DNA of 64,000 nt from Nocardioides sp. 503 (GCF_004522095.1 NZ_SPUI01000003.1:992001-1056000); one strand, 5' to 3'. Shown: positions 18,126-26,872, counted from the first letter of the stretch. Program-made: numbers and translations. The notes: a model not told the origin generated them from the sequence alone.

Positions 18126-21100
18126 ACGCGGCGCAGGTCGAGGGTGTGCGGGTACTCCGGGCTCGCGGCCCGGCGCCCGGCCTCGCGCAGGGCGGCGACG
18201 TCGATCCGCCCGGCCGTGTGGCCGCGCGGCTCGAACCGACTGGCGCGGCGCGCCTCGGCCTCGTTCGCGTTGACCGGCGGGTGGTCGTAGGAGCGGCCGC
18301 CCGGGTGGACCACGTGGTACGTCGCGCCGCCGAGGCTCACGGCGGCCTCGGTGTCCACGACGTCGAAGTGCAGCGGCGCCTGCACCGGGATGGACGGGTG
18401 CAGCGCCGACCAGGGCTGCCAGGCGCGGAAGCGGACGCCGGCGTAGTGGTCGCCGCGCTCGGTCTCGGTCAGCGGCACGGGCACACCCTGGCACGTGACG
18501 AGATGCCGACGCGGGTCGATCCCCCGCACCGACACCTGCACGCGCTCGACCGAGGAGTCGACGTAGCGGGCGGTGCCGCCGGCCGTGGCCTCCTCGCCCA
18601 GGACGTGCCAGGGCTCGATGGCGTTGCGCAGCTCCAGCTCGATCGGTCCGATGCGAGTCACCCCGATGCGGGGGAAGCGGAACTCCGTGAACGGGTCGAG
18701 CCAGGACTCCTCGAAGGGGATCCCGGCGGCGCGCAGGTCGCGCGCCACCTCGGCGATGTCGTCGGCCGCGCCCTGCGGGAGCAGGAAGTCCTCGTGCAGC
18801 CGGGTGCCCCAGCGGACCAGGGGCGCGGTCAGCGGGCGCTCCCAGAACTTCGCGACCAGCGAGCGCACCAGCAGCGACTGCAGCAGCGCCATCTGCTCGT
18901 GGGGCGGCATCTCGAAGCCGCGCAGCTCGAGCAGCCCGAGCCGGCCGCGCGAGGAGTCGGGGCTGTAGAGCTTGTCGATGCAGAACTCCGCCCGGTGGGT
19001 GTTGCCGGTGAGGTCGGTGAGCAGGTGCCGCAGGGCGCGGTCGACGAGCCACGGCCGTGGCTCGCCCTCGCCGTCGGCCTGCTCCCTCACGAGGTGGGCG
19101 ACCTCCTGGAAGGCGATCTCCATCTCGTACGTCGCCTCGGGGCGGCCCTCGTCGAAGCGCGGCGCCTGGCTGGTGGGGCCGATGAACCGCCCGGAGAACA
19201 GGTACGACAGGGCCGGGTGGCGCTGCCAGTAGGTGATCAGGCTGACCAGCAGGTCGGGTCGCCGCAGCAGCGGCGAGTCGACCGGCTCCCGCCCGCCCAG
19301 CGTCAGGTGGTTGCCGCCGCCGGTGCCCGTGTGGAGCCCGTCGAGGTCGAACTTCTCGGTGGTCAGCCGCGCCTGGCGGGCCTCGGTGTAGAGGGTCGTC
19401 AGCAGGTCGCGCTGCTCGGCCCAGGTGGTCGTGGGCTGGACGTTGACCTCGATGACACCGGGGTCGGGCGTCACGACGAGCTGGGTCAGCCTCATGTCCG
19501 GCGGCGGGCCGTAGCCCTCCAGCACGATCGGGCAGCCGACCCTGCGGGTCGCGACCTCCACGAGGCGCAGCAGGTCGGCGTAGTCCTCGAGCCGCTCGGT
19601 GGGCGGCAGGAACACGTGGACCAGGCCGTCGCGCGCCTCGAACGCGAGCGCGGTCGTCGGCACGCCCTCGGGGTCCACGACGGTGACCGTGGGGACCTTC
19701 GGGTCCAGGGGCGGGCCGGCCTCGAGGTAGGACGGCTCGCCGGCGTACGCCGCGTCCTTCCAGGCGATCGCGTCCAGCGGCAGCCGCAGGCCGACCGCGC
19801 TGTCGCCGGTCGTGAGGACCAGGCGGCCGCGACGGAAGCGCCAGGCGGGGCTGGTCCACTCCTCGCCGGTGACCAGCGGCAGCACCCAGCCGGTGGGCGT
19901 GTCCACGGCGGCGTCGAGCCCCGCCAGCGCGCCGCGGTCGGTCGCCCGCTCGGTGTCCTCGGTGGGCTCGCCCTGGGGCCGGCCGACCTCGGCGGCCAGC
20001 GCGGCGAGCGGGTCCTCGAAGGCCGGGAGCAGGTGCTCGCCCGGCAGGCCGAGGACCTGGGTCACCCGCCGCGCGAGCGCCTCGGCGTGGGCGCGGGCCT
20101 CGGGGTCGGCGGCCTGCTCGTCCCAGGGGTCGGCGAAGACGGAGGCGTCGCGCCAGAGGGGGACGCCGTCGGTGCGCCACTGCAGGGCGATGTTCCAGCG
20201 CGGGAGCGGCTCGCCGGGGTACCACTTGCCCTGGCCGCGGTGCACGACCCCGCCGGCGGCGTACGTCTCCTGGAGGCGGGCGGCGAGCGTGGCGGCGAGC
20301 GCGCGCTTCTCGGGCCCGTCGGCGTCCTCGCTCCACTGCGGCGTGGTGGCGTCGTCGAGGCTGACGAACGTCGGCTCGCCGCCCATGGTGAGCCGGACGT
20401 CGCCGTCGCGCAGGCGGGCGTCGACGGCCTCGCCCAGGGCGTCGATGCGCGCCCACTGCTCGTCGGTGTAGGGCTTGGTGACGCGCGGGTCCTCGTGGAT
20501 GCGCCGGACCTCGTTGTGGAAGCCGAACGTCACCTCCACCGGGTCGGTGGCGCCCTCGATGGGGGCGGCGCTGCTGGGGTGCGGCGTGGCGCTGAGCGGG
20601 ATGTGGCCCTCGCCGGCGAAGAGGCTGGAGGTGGGGTCCATGCCGACCCAGCCGGCGCCGGGCAGGTAGACCTCGGCCCAGGCGTGCAGGTCGGTGAAGT
20701 CGGCGGTCGGACCATTGGGGCCGTCGAGGGCCTCCTGGTCGGCGGTGAGCTGGACGAGGTAGCCGGACACGAACCGCGCGGCCAAGCCGTGCTGGCGCAG
20801 CAGGCTGACCAGCAGCCAGGCGCTGTCGCGGCACGAGCCGATGCGGCGCGCGAGGGTCTCGTCGGGGCTCTGGACGCCGGCCTCCATGCGCACCGAGTAG
20901 GCGACGTCGCGGTGGACCGCCGCGTTGAGGTCGGCGAGGAAGGTGACGGTGGGGGTGGCCTCGGGCTGGGGCAGCGCCCGGCGGAAGGCGTCGGCCTGCT
21001 CGGCGTCCTCGACCGGGCGGAGGTACGGCGCCAGGTCGGCGGCCACGCTCGCCTCGTAGGCGAACGGGAAGTGCTCGGCGTACTCCTCGATGAAGAAGTC

Positions 21101-21373
21101 GAAGGGGTTGATCACCATCAGGTCGGCCACCAGGCCGACGGTGATGTCGAGGGTGCTGACCTTCTCGGGGAACACCAGCCGCGCCAGCCAGTTGCCGAAC
21201 GGGTCCTGCTGCCAGTTGACGAAGTGGTTGCTCGGCTTCACGTCCAGCGAGTACGCCTCGATCGGCGTGCGGCAGTGCGGCGCGGGGCGCAGCCGCACCA
21301 CGTGGGGCGCGACGTGCACCGGCTCCGCGAACTCGTACGTCGTGCGGTGCTCGAGCGCGACCTTGATCGACAT
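18116..21373 (-). CDS. Large transglutaminase-like protein with DUF2126 domain
   Basis: A 1085-residue protein. Residues 1-290 are a transglutaminase-like unit with the triad C181 (IGSCRDSAW), H230 (DLHAWAEVY) and D246 (GMDPTSS). The rest (about 300-1085) is DUF2126, with conserved stretches GGEPTFVSLDD, VVHRGQGKWYPGEPLPRW, GTGGGNHLTLGG, HPALSYLFSGRFIGPTSQAPR and SWLDPFTEFRFPRIG. It heads a three-gene unit with the ATP-grasp/alpha-E and small transglutaminase genes. DUF2126 resembles glutamine-synthetase-like amidoligases in residue pattern, but I cannot prove that here. The start at 21373 is fixed by CAGGCT 7 nt upstream; an ATG at 21448 would overlap the divergent operator. Confidence 0.92.
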   Translation of the reverse strand: MSIKVALEHRTTYEFAEPVHVAPHVVRLRPAPHCRTPIEAYSLDVKPSNHFVNWQQDPFGNWLARLVFPEKVSTLDITVGLVADLMVINPFDFFIEEYAEHFPFAYEASVAADLAPYLRPVEDAEQADAFRRALPQPEATPTVTFLADLNAAVHRDVAYSVRMEAGVQSPDETLARRIGSCRDSAWLLVSLLRQHGLAARFVSGYLVQLTADQEALDGPNGPTADFTDLHAWAEVYLPGAGWVGMDPTSSLFAGEGHIPLSATPHPSSAAPIEGATDPVEVTFGFHNEVRRIHEDPRVTKPYTDEQWARIDALGEAVDARLRDGDVRLTMGGEPTFVSLDDATTPQWSEDADGPEKRALAATLAARLQETYAAGGVVHRGQGKWYPGEPLPRWNIALQWRTDGVPLWRDASVFADPWDEQAADPEARAHAEALARRVTQVLGLPGEHLLPAFEDPLAALAAEVGRPQGEPTEDTERATDRGALAGLDAAVDTPTGWVLPLVTGEEWTSPAWRFRRGRLVLTTGDSAVGLRLPLDAIAWKDAAYAGEPSYLEAGPPLDPKVPTVTVVDPEGVPTTALAFEARDGLVHVFLPPTERLEDYADLLRLVEVATRRVGCPIVLEGYGPPPDMRLTQLVVTPDPGVIEVNVQPTTTWAEQRDLLTTLYTEARQARLTTEKFDLDGLHTGTGGGNHLTLGGREPVDSPLLRRPDLLVSLITYWQRHPALSYLFSGRFIGPTSQAPRFDEGRPEATYEMEIAFQEVAHLVREQADGEGEPRPWLVDRALRHLLTDLTGNTHRAEFCIDKLYSPDSSRGRLGLLELRGFEMPPHEQMALLQSLLVRSLVAKFWERPLTAPLVRWGTRLHEDFLLPQGAADDIAEVARDLRAAGIPFEESWLDPFTEFRFPRIGVTRIGPIELELRNAIEPWHVLGEEATAGGTARYVDSSVERVQVSVRGIDPRRHLVTCQGVPVPLTETERGDHYAGVRFRAWQPWSALHPSIPVQAPLHFDVVDTEAAVSLGGATYHVVHPGGRSYDHPPVNANEAEARRASRFEPRGHTAGRIDVAALREAGRRAASPEYPHTLDLRRVPR

Positions 21374-21380
21374 GGGCACC

Positions 21381-21386
21381 AGCCTG
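21381..21386 (-). promoter_or_regulatory. -10 hexamer CAGGCT of the DUF2126 operon
   Basis: On the minus strand CAGGCT ends 7 nt before the ATG at 21373. It faces the promoter of the ArsR-like gene about 80 bp away. Confidence 0.5.
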
Positions 21387-21443
21387 CCCGTCCGGTGTTG
21401 CGGGGGCGTAACCCGCTCGACCGTCGGACCGCAGCGACCTGTT

Positions 21444-21460
21444 TGCAAATGAGTCTTTGC
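21444..21460. promoter_or_regulatory. Candidate operator of the ArsR-like regulator
   Basis: An inverted repeat GCAAA-TGAGTC-TTTGC lies just upstream of the -10 TACGCT at 21466 and between the divergent transcripts, as expected for autoregulation by a small winged-helix repressor. It overlaps an additional palindrome TTTGCAAA at 21442-21449. Confidence 0.5.
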
Positions 21461-21465
21461 GGTTC

Positions 21466-21471
21466 TACGCT
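21466..21471 (+). promoter_or_regulatory. -10 hexamer TACGCT of the ArsR-like gene
   Basis: TACGCT ends 6 nt before the ATG at 21478, favouring this start over the ATG at 21457, which lies within the operator region. Confidence 0.55.
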
Positions 21472-21477
21472 CGCCCG

Positions 21478-22056
21478 ATGGACCTCAGCTCGATCACACC
21501 GACGCCCGAGCAGCTCAAGGCGCTGACGCACCCGGTGCGGGTGCGGATGCTGGGGATGCTGCGCATCGACGGGCCCGCGACGGCGACCAGCCTGGCATCG
21601 CGGCTCGGGCTCAACAGCGGCGCGACGTCCTACCACCTGCGCCAGCTCGCGCAGCACGGGTTCATCACCGACGACGCCGAGCGCGGCAACGGGCGCGAGC
21701 GGTGGTGGAAGGCCGCGCACCAGTCGACGACGACGGGGCGCGAGCACGAGTACGACGCGGAGCGCGAGGAGACCCTCGACACCTACCTCCAGTCCGTGGC
21801 GGTCGTGCTGACCGAGACGCTGCAGCGCGCGGTGGAGGAGCGGCCGCTGCTGCCCGAGGAGTGGCGCGCGGCGTCGGAGTTCAGCGACTACGTCATCCGG
21901 CTGACCCCGGCCCGCGCCCGCCGGCTCCTGGAGACGCTGAGCGAGACGCTGCAGTCCACCGACGAGGACGACGAGGCCGAGGGCACCGCGACCGAGTTCG
22001 TCGTGCAGCTGACGGCGTTCCCCTACCCCGGACGGGTCGGCGGCGAGGGGTCGTGA
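21478..22056 (+). CDS. Winged-helix (ArsR-like) transcriptional regulator
   Basis: A 192-residue regulator. Residues 8-80 form an ArsR-type winged helix: QLKALTHPVRVRMLGMLRIDGPATATSLASRLGLNSGATSYHLRQL with the recognition helix in SGATSYHLRQLAQHGFI, and a wing NGRERWWKAAH. The C-terminal half is helical and acidic and probably dimerises or binds a ligand. No metal-binding cysteine pair is visible, so a small organic ligand is more likely than a metal. It overlaps the start of the MFS gene (GTGA), so the two are co-expressed, the usual arrangement for a repressor controlling its own exporter. Confidence 0.88.
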   Translation: MDLSSITPTPEQLKALTHPVRVRMLGMLRIDGPATATSLASRLGLNSGATSYHLRQLAQHGFITDDAERGNGRERWWKAAHQSTTTGREHEYDAEREETLDTYLQSVAVVLTETLQRAVEERPLLPEEWRAASEFSDYVIRLTPARARRLLETLSETLQSTDEDDEAEGTATEFVVQLTAFPYPGRVGGEGS

Positions 22057-23291
22057 GGCGCCCGCTCTACGGCTGGCTGGCCGCCGACGCGCTGTCGGTG
22101 ACCGGCACCCGCGTGTCGATGATCGCCGTCCCGCTCTTCGTGCTGGAGACCACCGGCTCGCCCACGCGCACCGGTCTCGTGGCGCTCGCCGAGGCGCTGC
22201 CGATGGTGCTGGCCAAGGTGCTCGGCGGCCCGGTCATCGACCGCCTCGGGCCGCGACGCGTCGCGATCACGTGCGACGTCGGCTCGGTGGCGGCGGTGGG
22301 CGCGATCCCGCTCCTGTACGACGCCGGGCTGATGGCGTTCCCGCTGCTGCTCGTCCTGGTGGCGGTCGCAGGCACCCTGCGCGGCCCCGGCGACGCGGCC
22401 AAGCACGCGATGGTCCCGACGCTGGTGAGCGAGGCCGGGGTGGCGATGGAGCGGGCCACCGGCCTGTCGTCGACGGTCGAGCGCACCGCGTCGATGCTCG
22501 GCGCCGGTCTCGGCGGGCTGCTGGTCGCCGCGCTCGGCGCCGCCAACGCGCTGCTCGTCGACGCCGTGAGCTTCGGGCTGTCCGCGCTGGTGCTGGCCTG
22601 GGCGACCCGGGGCCTGGGGGCGGCCGCGACCGTGGAGGCCGAGGACGCCGACCCGGCGCCGTACGTCGAGCAGCTGCGCGCCGGCTGGCGCTTCCTGCGC
22701 GGCGACCGGGTGCTGCTCGGGATCACGGTGATGGTCGCGCTCACGAACCTGCTCGACGCCGCGTGGGCGTCGGTGCTGATGCCGGTGTGGGCGGTCGACA
22801 CCGGCAACGGCGCGAAGGCGCTGGGGCTGCTGTTCGCCGTGTTCAGCGGCGCGTCGGCGCTCGGCGCGCTGGTCGCCGCGGTCTGGGCGGCGCGGCTGCC
22901 GCGCTACGCGACGTACCTCGTCGCCTTCCTGGTCTGCGGGGCGCCGCGGTTCGTGGTGATGGCGCTCGACTCGCCGCTCGCGGTCGTGGTCACCGTGGCG
23001 GTGGCCGCGGGGTTCGCGTCCGGCTTCCTCAACCCGATCCTCGGCACCGTGATCTTCGAGCGGATCCCCGCGCCGCTGGTCGGTCGGGTCTCGTCGCTGA
23101 CGACCGCGATGTGCTTCGCGCTGCTGCCGTTCGGGGGGCTGCTCGGCGGCGTGCTGATCGCCGTCGGCGGGCTGCCGTTCGCCATGGCCGCCTGCGGCGT
23201 CGCCTACTTCGCGGTCACCATGCTGCCCGCCCTCGACCCGCGCTGGCGCGAGATGGACGAGCGGCCGGCGCCGGTCGCGGCCCGCTCCTAG
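22053..23291 (+). CDS. MFS transporter (MFS_3/enterobactin-exporter type)
   Basis: A 412-residue protein with about 12 transmembrane helices. It begins VRRPLYGWLAADALSVTGTRVSMIAVPLFVLETTGSPTRTGLVAL, and has an A-like motif GGPVIDRLGPRRVAITCDVGS after the second helix and SSTVERTASMLGAGLGGLLVAALG in the middle, as in drug or siderophore exporters of the MFS_3 branch. The GTG start overlaps the regulator's stop by 4 nt. It is likely a proton-driven exporter of a compound sensed by the linked regulator; the substrate is unknown. Confidence 0.88.
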   Translation: MRRPLYGWLAADALSVTGTRVSMIAVPLFVLETTGSPTRTGLVALAEALPMVLAKVLGGPVIDRLGPRRVAITCDVGSVAAVGAIPLLYDAGLMAFPLLLVLVAVAGTLRGPGDAAKHAMVPTLVSEAGVAMERATGLSSTVERTASMLGAGLGGLLVAALGAANALLVDAVSFGLSALVLAWATRGLGAAATVEAEDADPAPYVEQLRAGWRFLRGDRVLLGITVMVALTNLLDAAWASVLMPVWAVDTGNGAKALGLLFAVFSGASALGALVAAVWAARLPRYATYLVAFLVCGAPRFVVMALDSPLAVVVTVAVAAGFASGFLNPILGTVIFERIPAPLVGRVSSLTTAMCFALLPFGGLLGGVLIAVGGLPFAMAACGVAYFAVTMLPALDPRWREMDERPAPVAARS

Positions 23292-23292
23292 C

Positions 23293-24363
23293 TCACCTGC
23301 GCCAGGCGCGCGCGACCTCGAGCAGCCGGTCGTTGGCCTCGGGCTCGCCGATGGAGACGCGGGCGCCCTCGCCGGCGAAGGGGCGCACGACGATCCCGGC
23401 GTCGTCGCAGGCGGCGGCGAACTCCGCGGTGCGCTCGCCGAGGGCGAACCACACGAAGTTGCCCTGCGCCTCGGGCACGTCCCAGCCGGCCTCGGCCAGG
23501 CCGGCCACGACCCGCGCGCGCTCGGCGGCGAGCGCGTCGACGCGCTCGAGCAGCGCGGGCTCGGCGTCGAGGGAGGCGATCGCGGCAGCCTGCGCGACGT
23601 GGGAGACGCCGAACGGCAGCGAGACCGCCCGCAGCGCGCCGGCCAGCGGCGCGGCCGCGACGGCGTACCCGACCCGGAAGCCGGCCAGGCCGTAGGCCTT
23701 GGAGAAGGTGCGGAAGAGCACGACGTTGGGGTGCGCGCGGTAGGTCGCCAGGCCGTCGACCGCGTCGTCCATGCGCACGAACTCCACGTAGGCCTCGTCG
23801 ACGACGACCACGACGTGCGAGGGCACCTTCGCCAGGAAGGCGTCGAGCTCGGACTGGGTGACCGAGGGACCGGTCGGGTTGTTGGGGGTGCAGACCACGA
23901 CCACCTTGGTCCGGTCGGTGACCGCGGCGGCCATCGCGTCGAGGTCGTGGCGCCCCTCGGCGGTCACCGGGACCTGCACGGAGGTCGCGCCGGCGGTGGT
24001 GACCGCGATCGGGTAGGCCTCGAAGGAGCGCCACGCGTAGACGACCTCGTCGCCGGGGTCGCAGAACGCCGACAGGAGCTGGTAGACGAGCGCGACCGAG
24101 CCGGTGGCGGCGGCCAGGTCGGAGACCGGCACGTCGAGGCGCGCCGCGAGGGCGTCGTACAGGGCGCTGCTGCCCATGTCGGGGTAGCGGTTCATGACCG
24201 CCGCCGCCTCCGCGGCCGCCTCGACGACGCCGGGCAGCGGCGGGTAGGGGTTCTCGTTGGAGGAGAGCTTGTACGTCGTCAGGCCGGGCCGCGGGGTGGG
24301 CGGCTTGCCGGGGACGTAGGCCGGGATCCGGACGACGTGGGCGCGTGGGGTGGGGCTCGTCAT
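23293..24363 (-). CDS. Class I/II aminotransferase, histidinol-phosphate/aromatic type
   Basis: A 356-residue PLP enzyme of the HisC family: [19 protein letters not shown] at the N-terminus, [34 protein letters not shown] (Asp that binds the pyridine nitrogen, then Tyr), [18 protein letters not shown] with the Schiff-base lysine, and the C-terminal arginine segment [17 protein letters not shown]. It is isolated from other his genes, so it may be the aromatic-amino-acid aminotransferase (Pat/HisC2) of actinobacteria rather than the histidine-operon enzyme. Its ATG overlaps the VanZ stop (ATGA), but TAACCT 6 nt upstream suggests its own leaderless promoter too. Confidence 0.9.
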   Translation of the reverse strand: MTSPTPRAHVVRIPAYVPGKPPTPRPGLTTYKLSSNENPYPPLPGVVEAAAEAAAVMNRYPDMGSSALYDALAARLDVPVSDLAAATGSVALVYQLLSAFCDPGDEVVYAWRSFEAYPIAVTTAGATSVQVPVTAEGRHDLDAMAAAVTDRTKVVVVCTPNNPTGPSVTQSELDAFLAKVPSHVVVVVDEAYVEFVRMDDAVDGLATYRAHPNVVLFRTFSKAYGLAGFRVGYAVAAAPLAGALRAVSLPFGVSHVAQAAAIASLDAEPALLERVDALAAERARVVAGLAEAGWDVPEAQGNFVWFALGERTAEFAAACDDAGIVVRPFAGEGARVSIGEPEANDRLLEVARAWRR

Positions 24364-24938
24364 GTGCCCAGGTTAGGAGCACGGCCGGCGTCGCGCCGCA
24401 GCCGCCACGGCCGGACCACCAGCGCCAGCACCAGCCCCACGCCGACGCCCACGGCGGCGCCGGTGACGTTGTCGATGATGTCGGTGACGTCGCAGGCCCG
24501 GTCGATGCGCGCCAGCTCGAGCTGGGTCTTCTCGATGCCCACCGAGTACGCCGCCAGCAGGGCCAGCCCGAGCGGCACCGTCACCCAGCCGCTGCGCCAG
24601 CGGGTCGCCGTCAGCGGGAGCAGCACGCCGGACGGCACGAAGATCACGGTGTTGAGCAGCCGCTGCCCGCCGGAGAAGATCCAGAAGCCCTCGGGCGCGG
24701 GCCCGCCGATGTCCCAGGAGCAGGTCGCCATCCGCCCCTCGGCCGGGACGATGCCCGGGGCGCCGCCGGCCGGGATGAGCGTCACGAGACCGATGACGAC
24801 CAGCGACCACAGCAGCGCCGCCAGGGTCCACGCCGTCACGCCGAGCCGGGGGCGCAGCGCGAGGGCGAGCAGCACGAACACCACCGCGGACACCACGGCG
24901 CCGAGGAGCATGTACTCGACACCACCGACCGGAAACAC
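24360..24938 (-). CDS. VanZ-family membrane protein
   Basis: A 192-residue membrane protein with about five hydrophobic segments. The VanZ-like core is [21 protein letters not shown] followed by [43 protein letters not shown], where the conserved Glu and the DIIDNVTGA motif are visible. VanZ homologues affect glycopeptide susceptibility or cell-envelope functions by an unknown route. The start is GTG at 24938, since TAGCGT ends 7 nt before it; the ATG at 24911 would remove nine residues. It is co-oriented with and overlaps the aminotransferase gene. Confidence 0.82.
   Translation of the reverse strand: MFPVGGVEYMLLGAVVSAVVFVLLALALRPRLGVTAWTLAALLWSLVVIGLVTLIPAGGAPGIVPAEGRMATCSWDIGGPAPEGFWIFSGGQRLLNTVIFVPSGVLLPLTATRWRSGWVTVPLGLALLAAYSVGIEKTQLELARIDRACDVTDIIDNVTGAAVGVGVGLVLALVVRPWRLRRDAGRAPNLGT
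24370..24375 (-). promoter_or_regulatory. -10 hexamer TAACCT of the aminotransferase gene
   Basis: On the minus strand TAACCT lies inside the 3' end of the VanZ gene and ends 6 nt before the ATG at 24363. Confidence 0.45.
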
Positions 24939-24945
24939 GCGACCG

Positions 24946-24951
24946 ACGCTA
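24946..24951 (-). promoter_or_regulatory. -10 hexamer TAGCGT of the VanZ gene
   Basis: On the minus strand TAGCGT ends 7 nt before the GTG at 24938 and is the reason for choosing that start. Confidence 0.5.
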
Positions 24952-25122
24952 CCGACCCGACCTGTGAGGGTCGGCCACGGTCCTCGTCCCACCGGCCTCA
25001 GCGACCCGGTCCTCCTCGACGCCCCGACCCTCGAGGACGTCGGCGCCATCCACCTCCCCGGCCGGGTGCCGGCGGGGTTCCGGGGCAGCTGGGCGCCCGC
25101 CGCGGGCCGGTGAGGGGACCGC

Positions 25123-26088
25123 TCAGTCGAGCGGCGGCAGGACGACCTCGCCGCGGGGCAGCAGCGGGAGGTCGCGGCCGAGGGTGAGGTCGACGGGGTT
25201 GGTGAGGCAGCGGATGGAGCCGCCGCCGAGGTGGAACTCCGAGACGTCCACGATCACCACGTCGAAGCCCCAGGCCTCCAGCTGCGCGCGGACGCGGTCG
25301 GGGCAGGCCGGCATGACGACGGTGCGGCCCACGACGACGGAGTTGGCGGCGAACGTCGTCAGCGCCTCCTCCTCGGTGAGCACCAGCGGCTCGGGCACCA
25401 GCTCCATGAGCGCGCGGGCCGACGGCGCGTCGAGCGCGGCGGGGCAGACGATCGCGCGACGGGAGTCGAGCGGGCAGAAGGCGAGGTCGAGGTGGTACAT
25501 CCCGGGGTGGGTGATCCGCAGGCCGCGCACGCGCACGCCGAGGTCGAGCGCGAGGTGCTTGAGCGCGAGCTCCTCGGTGCGCGGGCCGTAGCCGACCACG
25601 AGGGCGTCGCCGAACGGGAACACGTCGCCTGCCTCGAGGTGGGCGCCCACGCCGTCGCGACCGACGTACGACGTCGTCGCGCCGCGCCCGGCGAACCACT
25701 CCTGGGCGGAGCCGGTCTCCATGCGGCGCTGGGGGTAGCGCATGTGCGACATCACGACGCGGTGCTCGCCGTCGGCGCCGACGAGGCCGAGGCCGAGGTT
25801 CATCGCGTAGACCATGTCGGGGGCGTCGGGGCGCTGCGGGAGCACGTCGACGGTCGCGCCGAGGCCGCGCAGCGTGGCGACCATCGTCTGCCACTGCTCC
25901 ATCGCGAGCGCGGGGTCCGGCTGGACCTCGGGGTCCATGAACGGGTTGATGGCGTAGTCGATGCGGAAGTGGGTGGGCTCGACCGCGACGTAGTGACGGC
26001 CCCACGCCAGCTCGGCGGTCTCCGTGGTCTCGGTGGTCTCGGTGGTCTGCTCTCGGACCAGCTCAGCGGACTCGGTCAACGCCGTCAC
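25123..26088 (-). CDS. Dimethylarginine dimethylaminohydrolase-like amidinotransferase-fold enzyme
   Basis: A 321-residue protein of the DDAH/arginine deiminase superfamily. Key segments are EPTHFRIDYAINPFMDP at the N-terminus, the substrate loop GDVFPFGDALVVGYGPRTEELAL, the catalytic His in GMYHLDLAFC and the nucleophile Cys in GGGSIRCLTNPV. It probably hydrolyses dimethylarginine to citrulline plus dimethylamine, or a related guanidino substrate. The ORF opens at 26124, but that ATG lies in the palindromic operator; I prefer the GTG at 26088. The N-terminus has Thr-Glu-Thr repeats from a 9-bp tandem repeat. It is divergent from a FadR-type regulator, its probable controller. Confidence 0.87.
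   Translation of the reverse strand: MTALTESAELVREQTTETTETTETAELAWGRHYVAVEPTHFRIDYAINPFMDPEVQPDPALAMEQWQTMVATLRGLGATVDVLPQRPDAPDMVYAMNLGLGLVGADGEHRVVMSHMRYPQRRMETGSAQEWFAGRGATTSYVGRDGVGAHLEAGDVFPFGDALVVGYGPRTEELALKHLALDLGVRVRGLRITHPGMYHLDLAFCPLDSRRAIVCPAALDAPSARALMELVPEPLVLTEEEALTTFAANSVVVGRTVVMPACPDRVRAQLEAWGFDVVIVDVSEFHLGGGSIRCLTNPVDLTLGRDLPLLPRGEVVLPPLD
26017..26049. repeat. 9-bp tandem repeat in the 5' end of the DDAH gene
   Basis: GGTCTCGGT-type units at 26017-26025, 26026-26034, 26035-26043 and a partial one to 26049. It encodes Thr-Glu-Thr repeats ahead of the conserved domain, a place where slippage changes length by three residues. Confidence 0.75.
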
Positions 26089-26104
26089 CCCATCTCGTGG
26101 AAGA

Positions 26105-26123
26105 ATTGTCAGACAATCTGACA
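26105..26123. promoter_or_regulatory. FadR/GntR-type operator between the DDAH and GntR genes
   Basis: Two overlapping palindromes: ATTGTC-A-GACAAT (26105-26117) and TGTCAGA-CAA-TCTGACA (26107-26123). The GT...AC spacing is that of FadR-family sites. It lies about 17 bp upstream of the preferred DDAH start and about 75 bp from the regulator gene. Confidence 0.65.
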
Positions 26124-26182
26124 TTCAGCAGTGTAGGGCACCGCGCGGCGCCGCGCACCAGCGACGGCGCGGTGTCATGGCG

Positions 26183-26188
26183 CACAAT
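26183..26188 (+). promoter_or_regulatory. -10 hexamer CACAAT of the GntR gene
   Basis: CACAAT ends 7 nt before the ATG at 26196; the nearer in-frame ATG at 26187 lies within the hexamer. Confidence 0.5.
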
Positions 26189-26195
26189 GGCGCCC

Positions 26196-26867
26196 ATGCC
26201 CGAGACGTTCGCGACCCTGCACCTGGAGCACGCCTCCACGGTCGACCGGGCCGCCGACGAGCTGCGGCGCGCGATCTTCGACGGCGAGCTGGAGTCGGGC
26301 ACCAACCTGCGCGAGGTGGCGCTCGCCGCCTCCCTCGGCGTCTCGCGCCCCACGGTCCGCGAGGCCCTCACGATCCTGGTCGCCGAGGGCATCGCCACCC
26401 GCGAGCCGCACCGCGGCGTGAGCGTCTCGACGCCGGAGGCGGAGTCGGTGCGCGACGTCTGCGCCGCCCGGTGGGTCCTCGAGGGCGCCGGCGTACGCCG
26501 CTGGCGCGCGGCGAGCGACGCCCAGCGGGGCCGCGTGCACGAGACCCTGGCCGACTACATCTCCGCGGTGCGCCAGGGCGCCTCCTACCAGCAGCTCAAC
26601 GAGCGCCACCTCGCCTTCCACGTGTCCCTGGTGGGCCTCACCGGCAGCGAGCGGCTGGTGCACATGGCCGACAACCTCGTCGTGGAGCTCAAGCTGGCGC
26701 TCGCCCAGGTCGACCGGATCCGCCGCAACGCCCACGACCAGGCCGACTCCCACGCGGCGCTGGTGCAGCTGCTCGACGACGGCGACGTGGACGGCGCCGA
26801 GGAGTTCCTGCGCCGCCACCTCGAGGACGCCGAGGTCGCGATCATCGAGGCCCTCGGACTCGGCTGA
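26196..26867 (+). CDS. GntR-family regulator, FadR subfamily
   Basis: A 223-residue regulator. The N-terminal winged helix (about 15-75) has LRRAIFDGELESGTNLREVALAASLGVSRPTVREALTILVAEGI, and the C-terminal FCD domain (about 85-215) has the helical pattern with RHLAFHVSLVGLTGSERLVHM and HAALVQLLDDGDVDGAEEFLRRHL, including His/Asp residues that bind a metal-carboxylate ligand in this subfamily. It probably represses the divergent DDAH gene through the operator at 26105-26123 and responds to a small carboxylate, or to substrate or product of that enzyme. The start at 26196 is set by CACAAT. Confidence 0.88.
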   Translation: MPETFATLHLEHASTVDRAADELRRAIFDGELESGTNLREVALAASLGVSRPTVREALTILVAEGIATREPHRGVSVSTPEAESVRDVCAARWVLEGAGVRRWRAASDAQRGRVHETLADYISAVRQGASYQQLNERHLAFHVSLVGLTGSERLVHMADNLVVELKLALAQVDRIRRNAHDQADSHAALVQLLDDGDVDGAEEFLRRHLEDAEVAIIEALGLG

Positions 26868-26872
26868 CCTGT

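Noticed and set aside
18146..21526. 1126-codon plus-strand open frame
   Set aside because: It is antisense to the DUF2126 gene, with repetitive composition. The minus-strand frame has catalytic residues and conserved motifs throughout.
24964..25113. Possible 49-codon small gene starting GTG (plus strand)
   Set aside because: No ribosome binding site; the upstream TACCGA lacks the final T of the other -10 hexamers. The peptide (VLLDAPTLEDVGAIHLPG) has no recognised relative.
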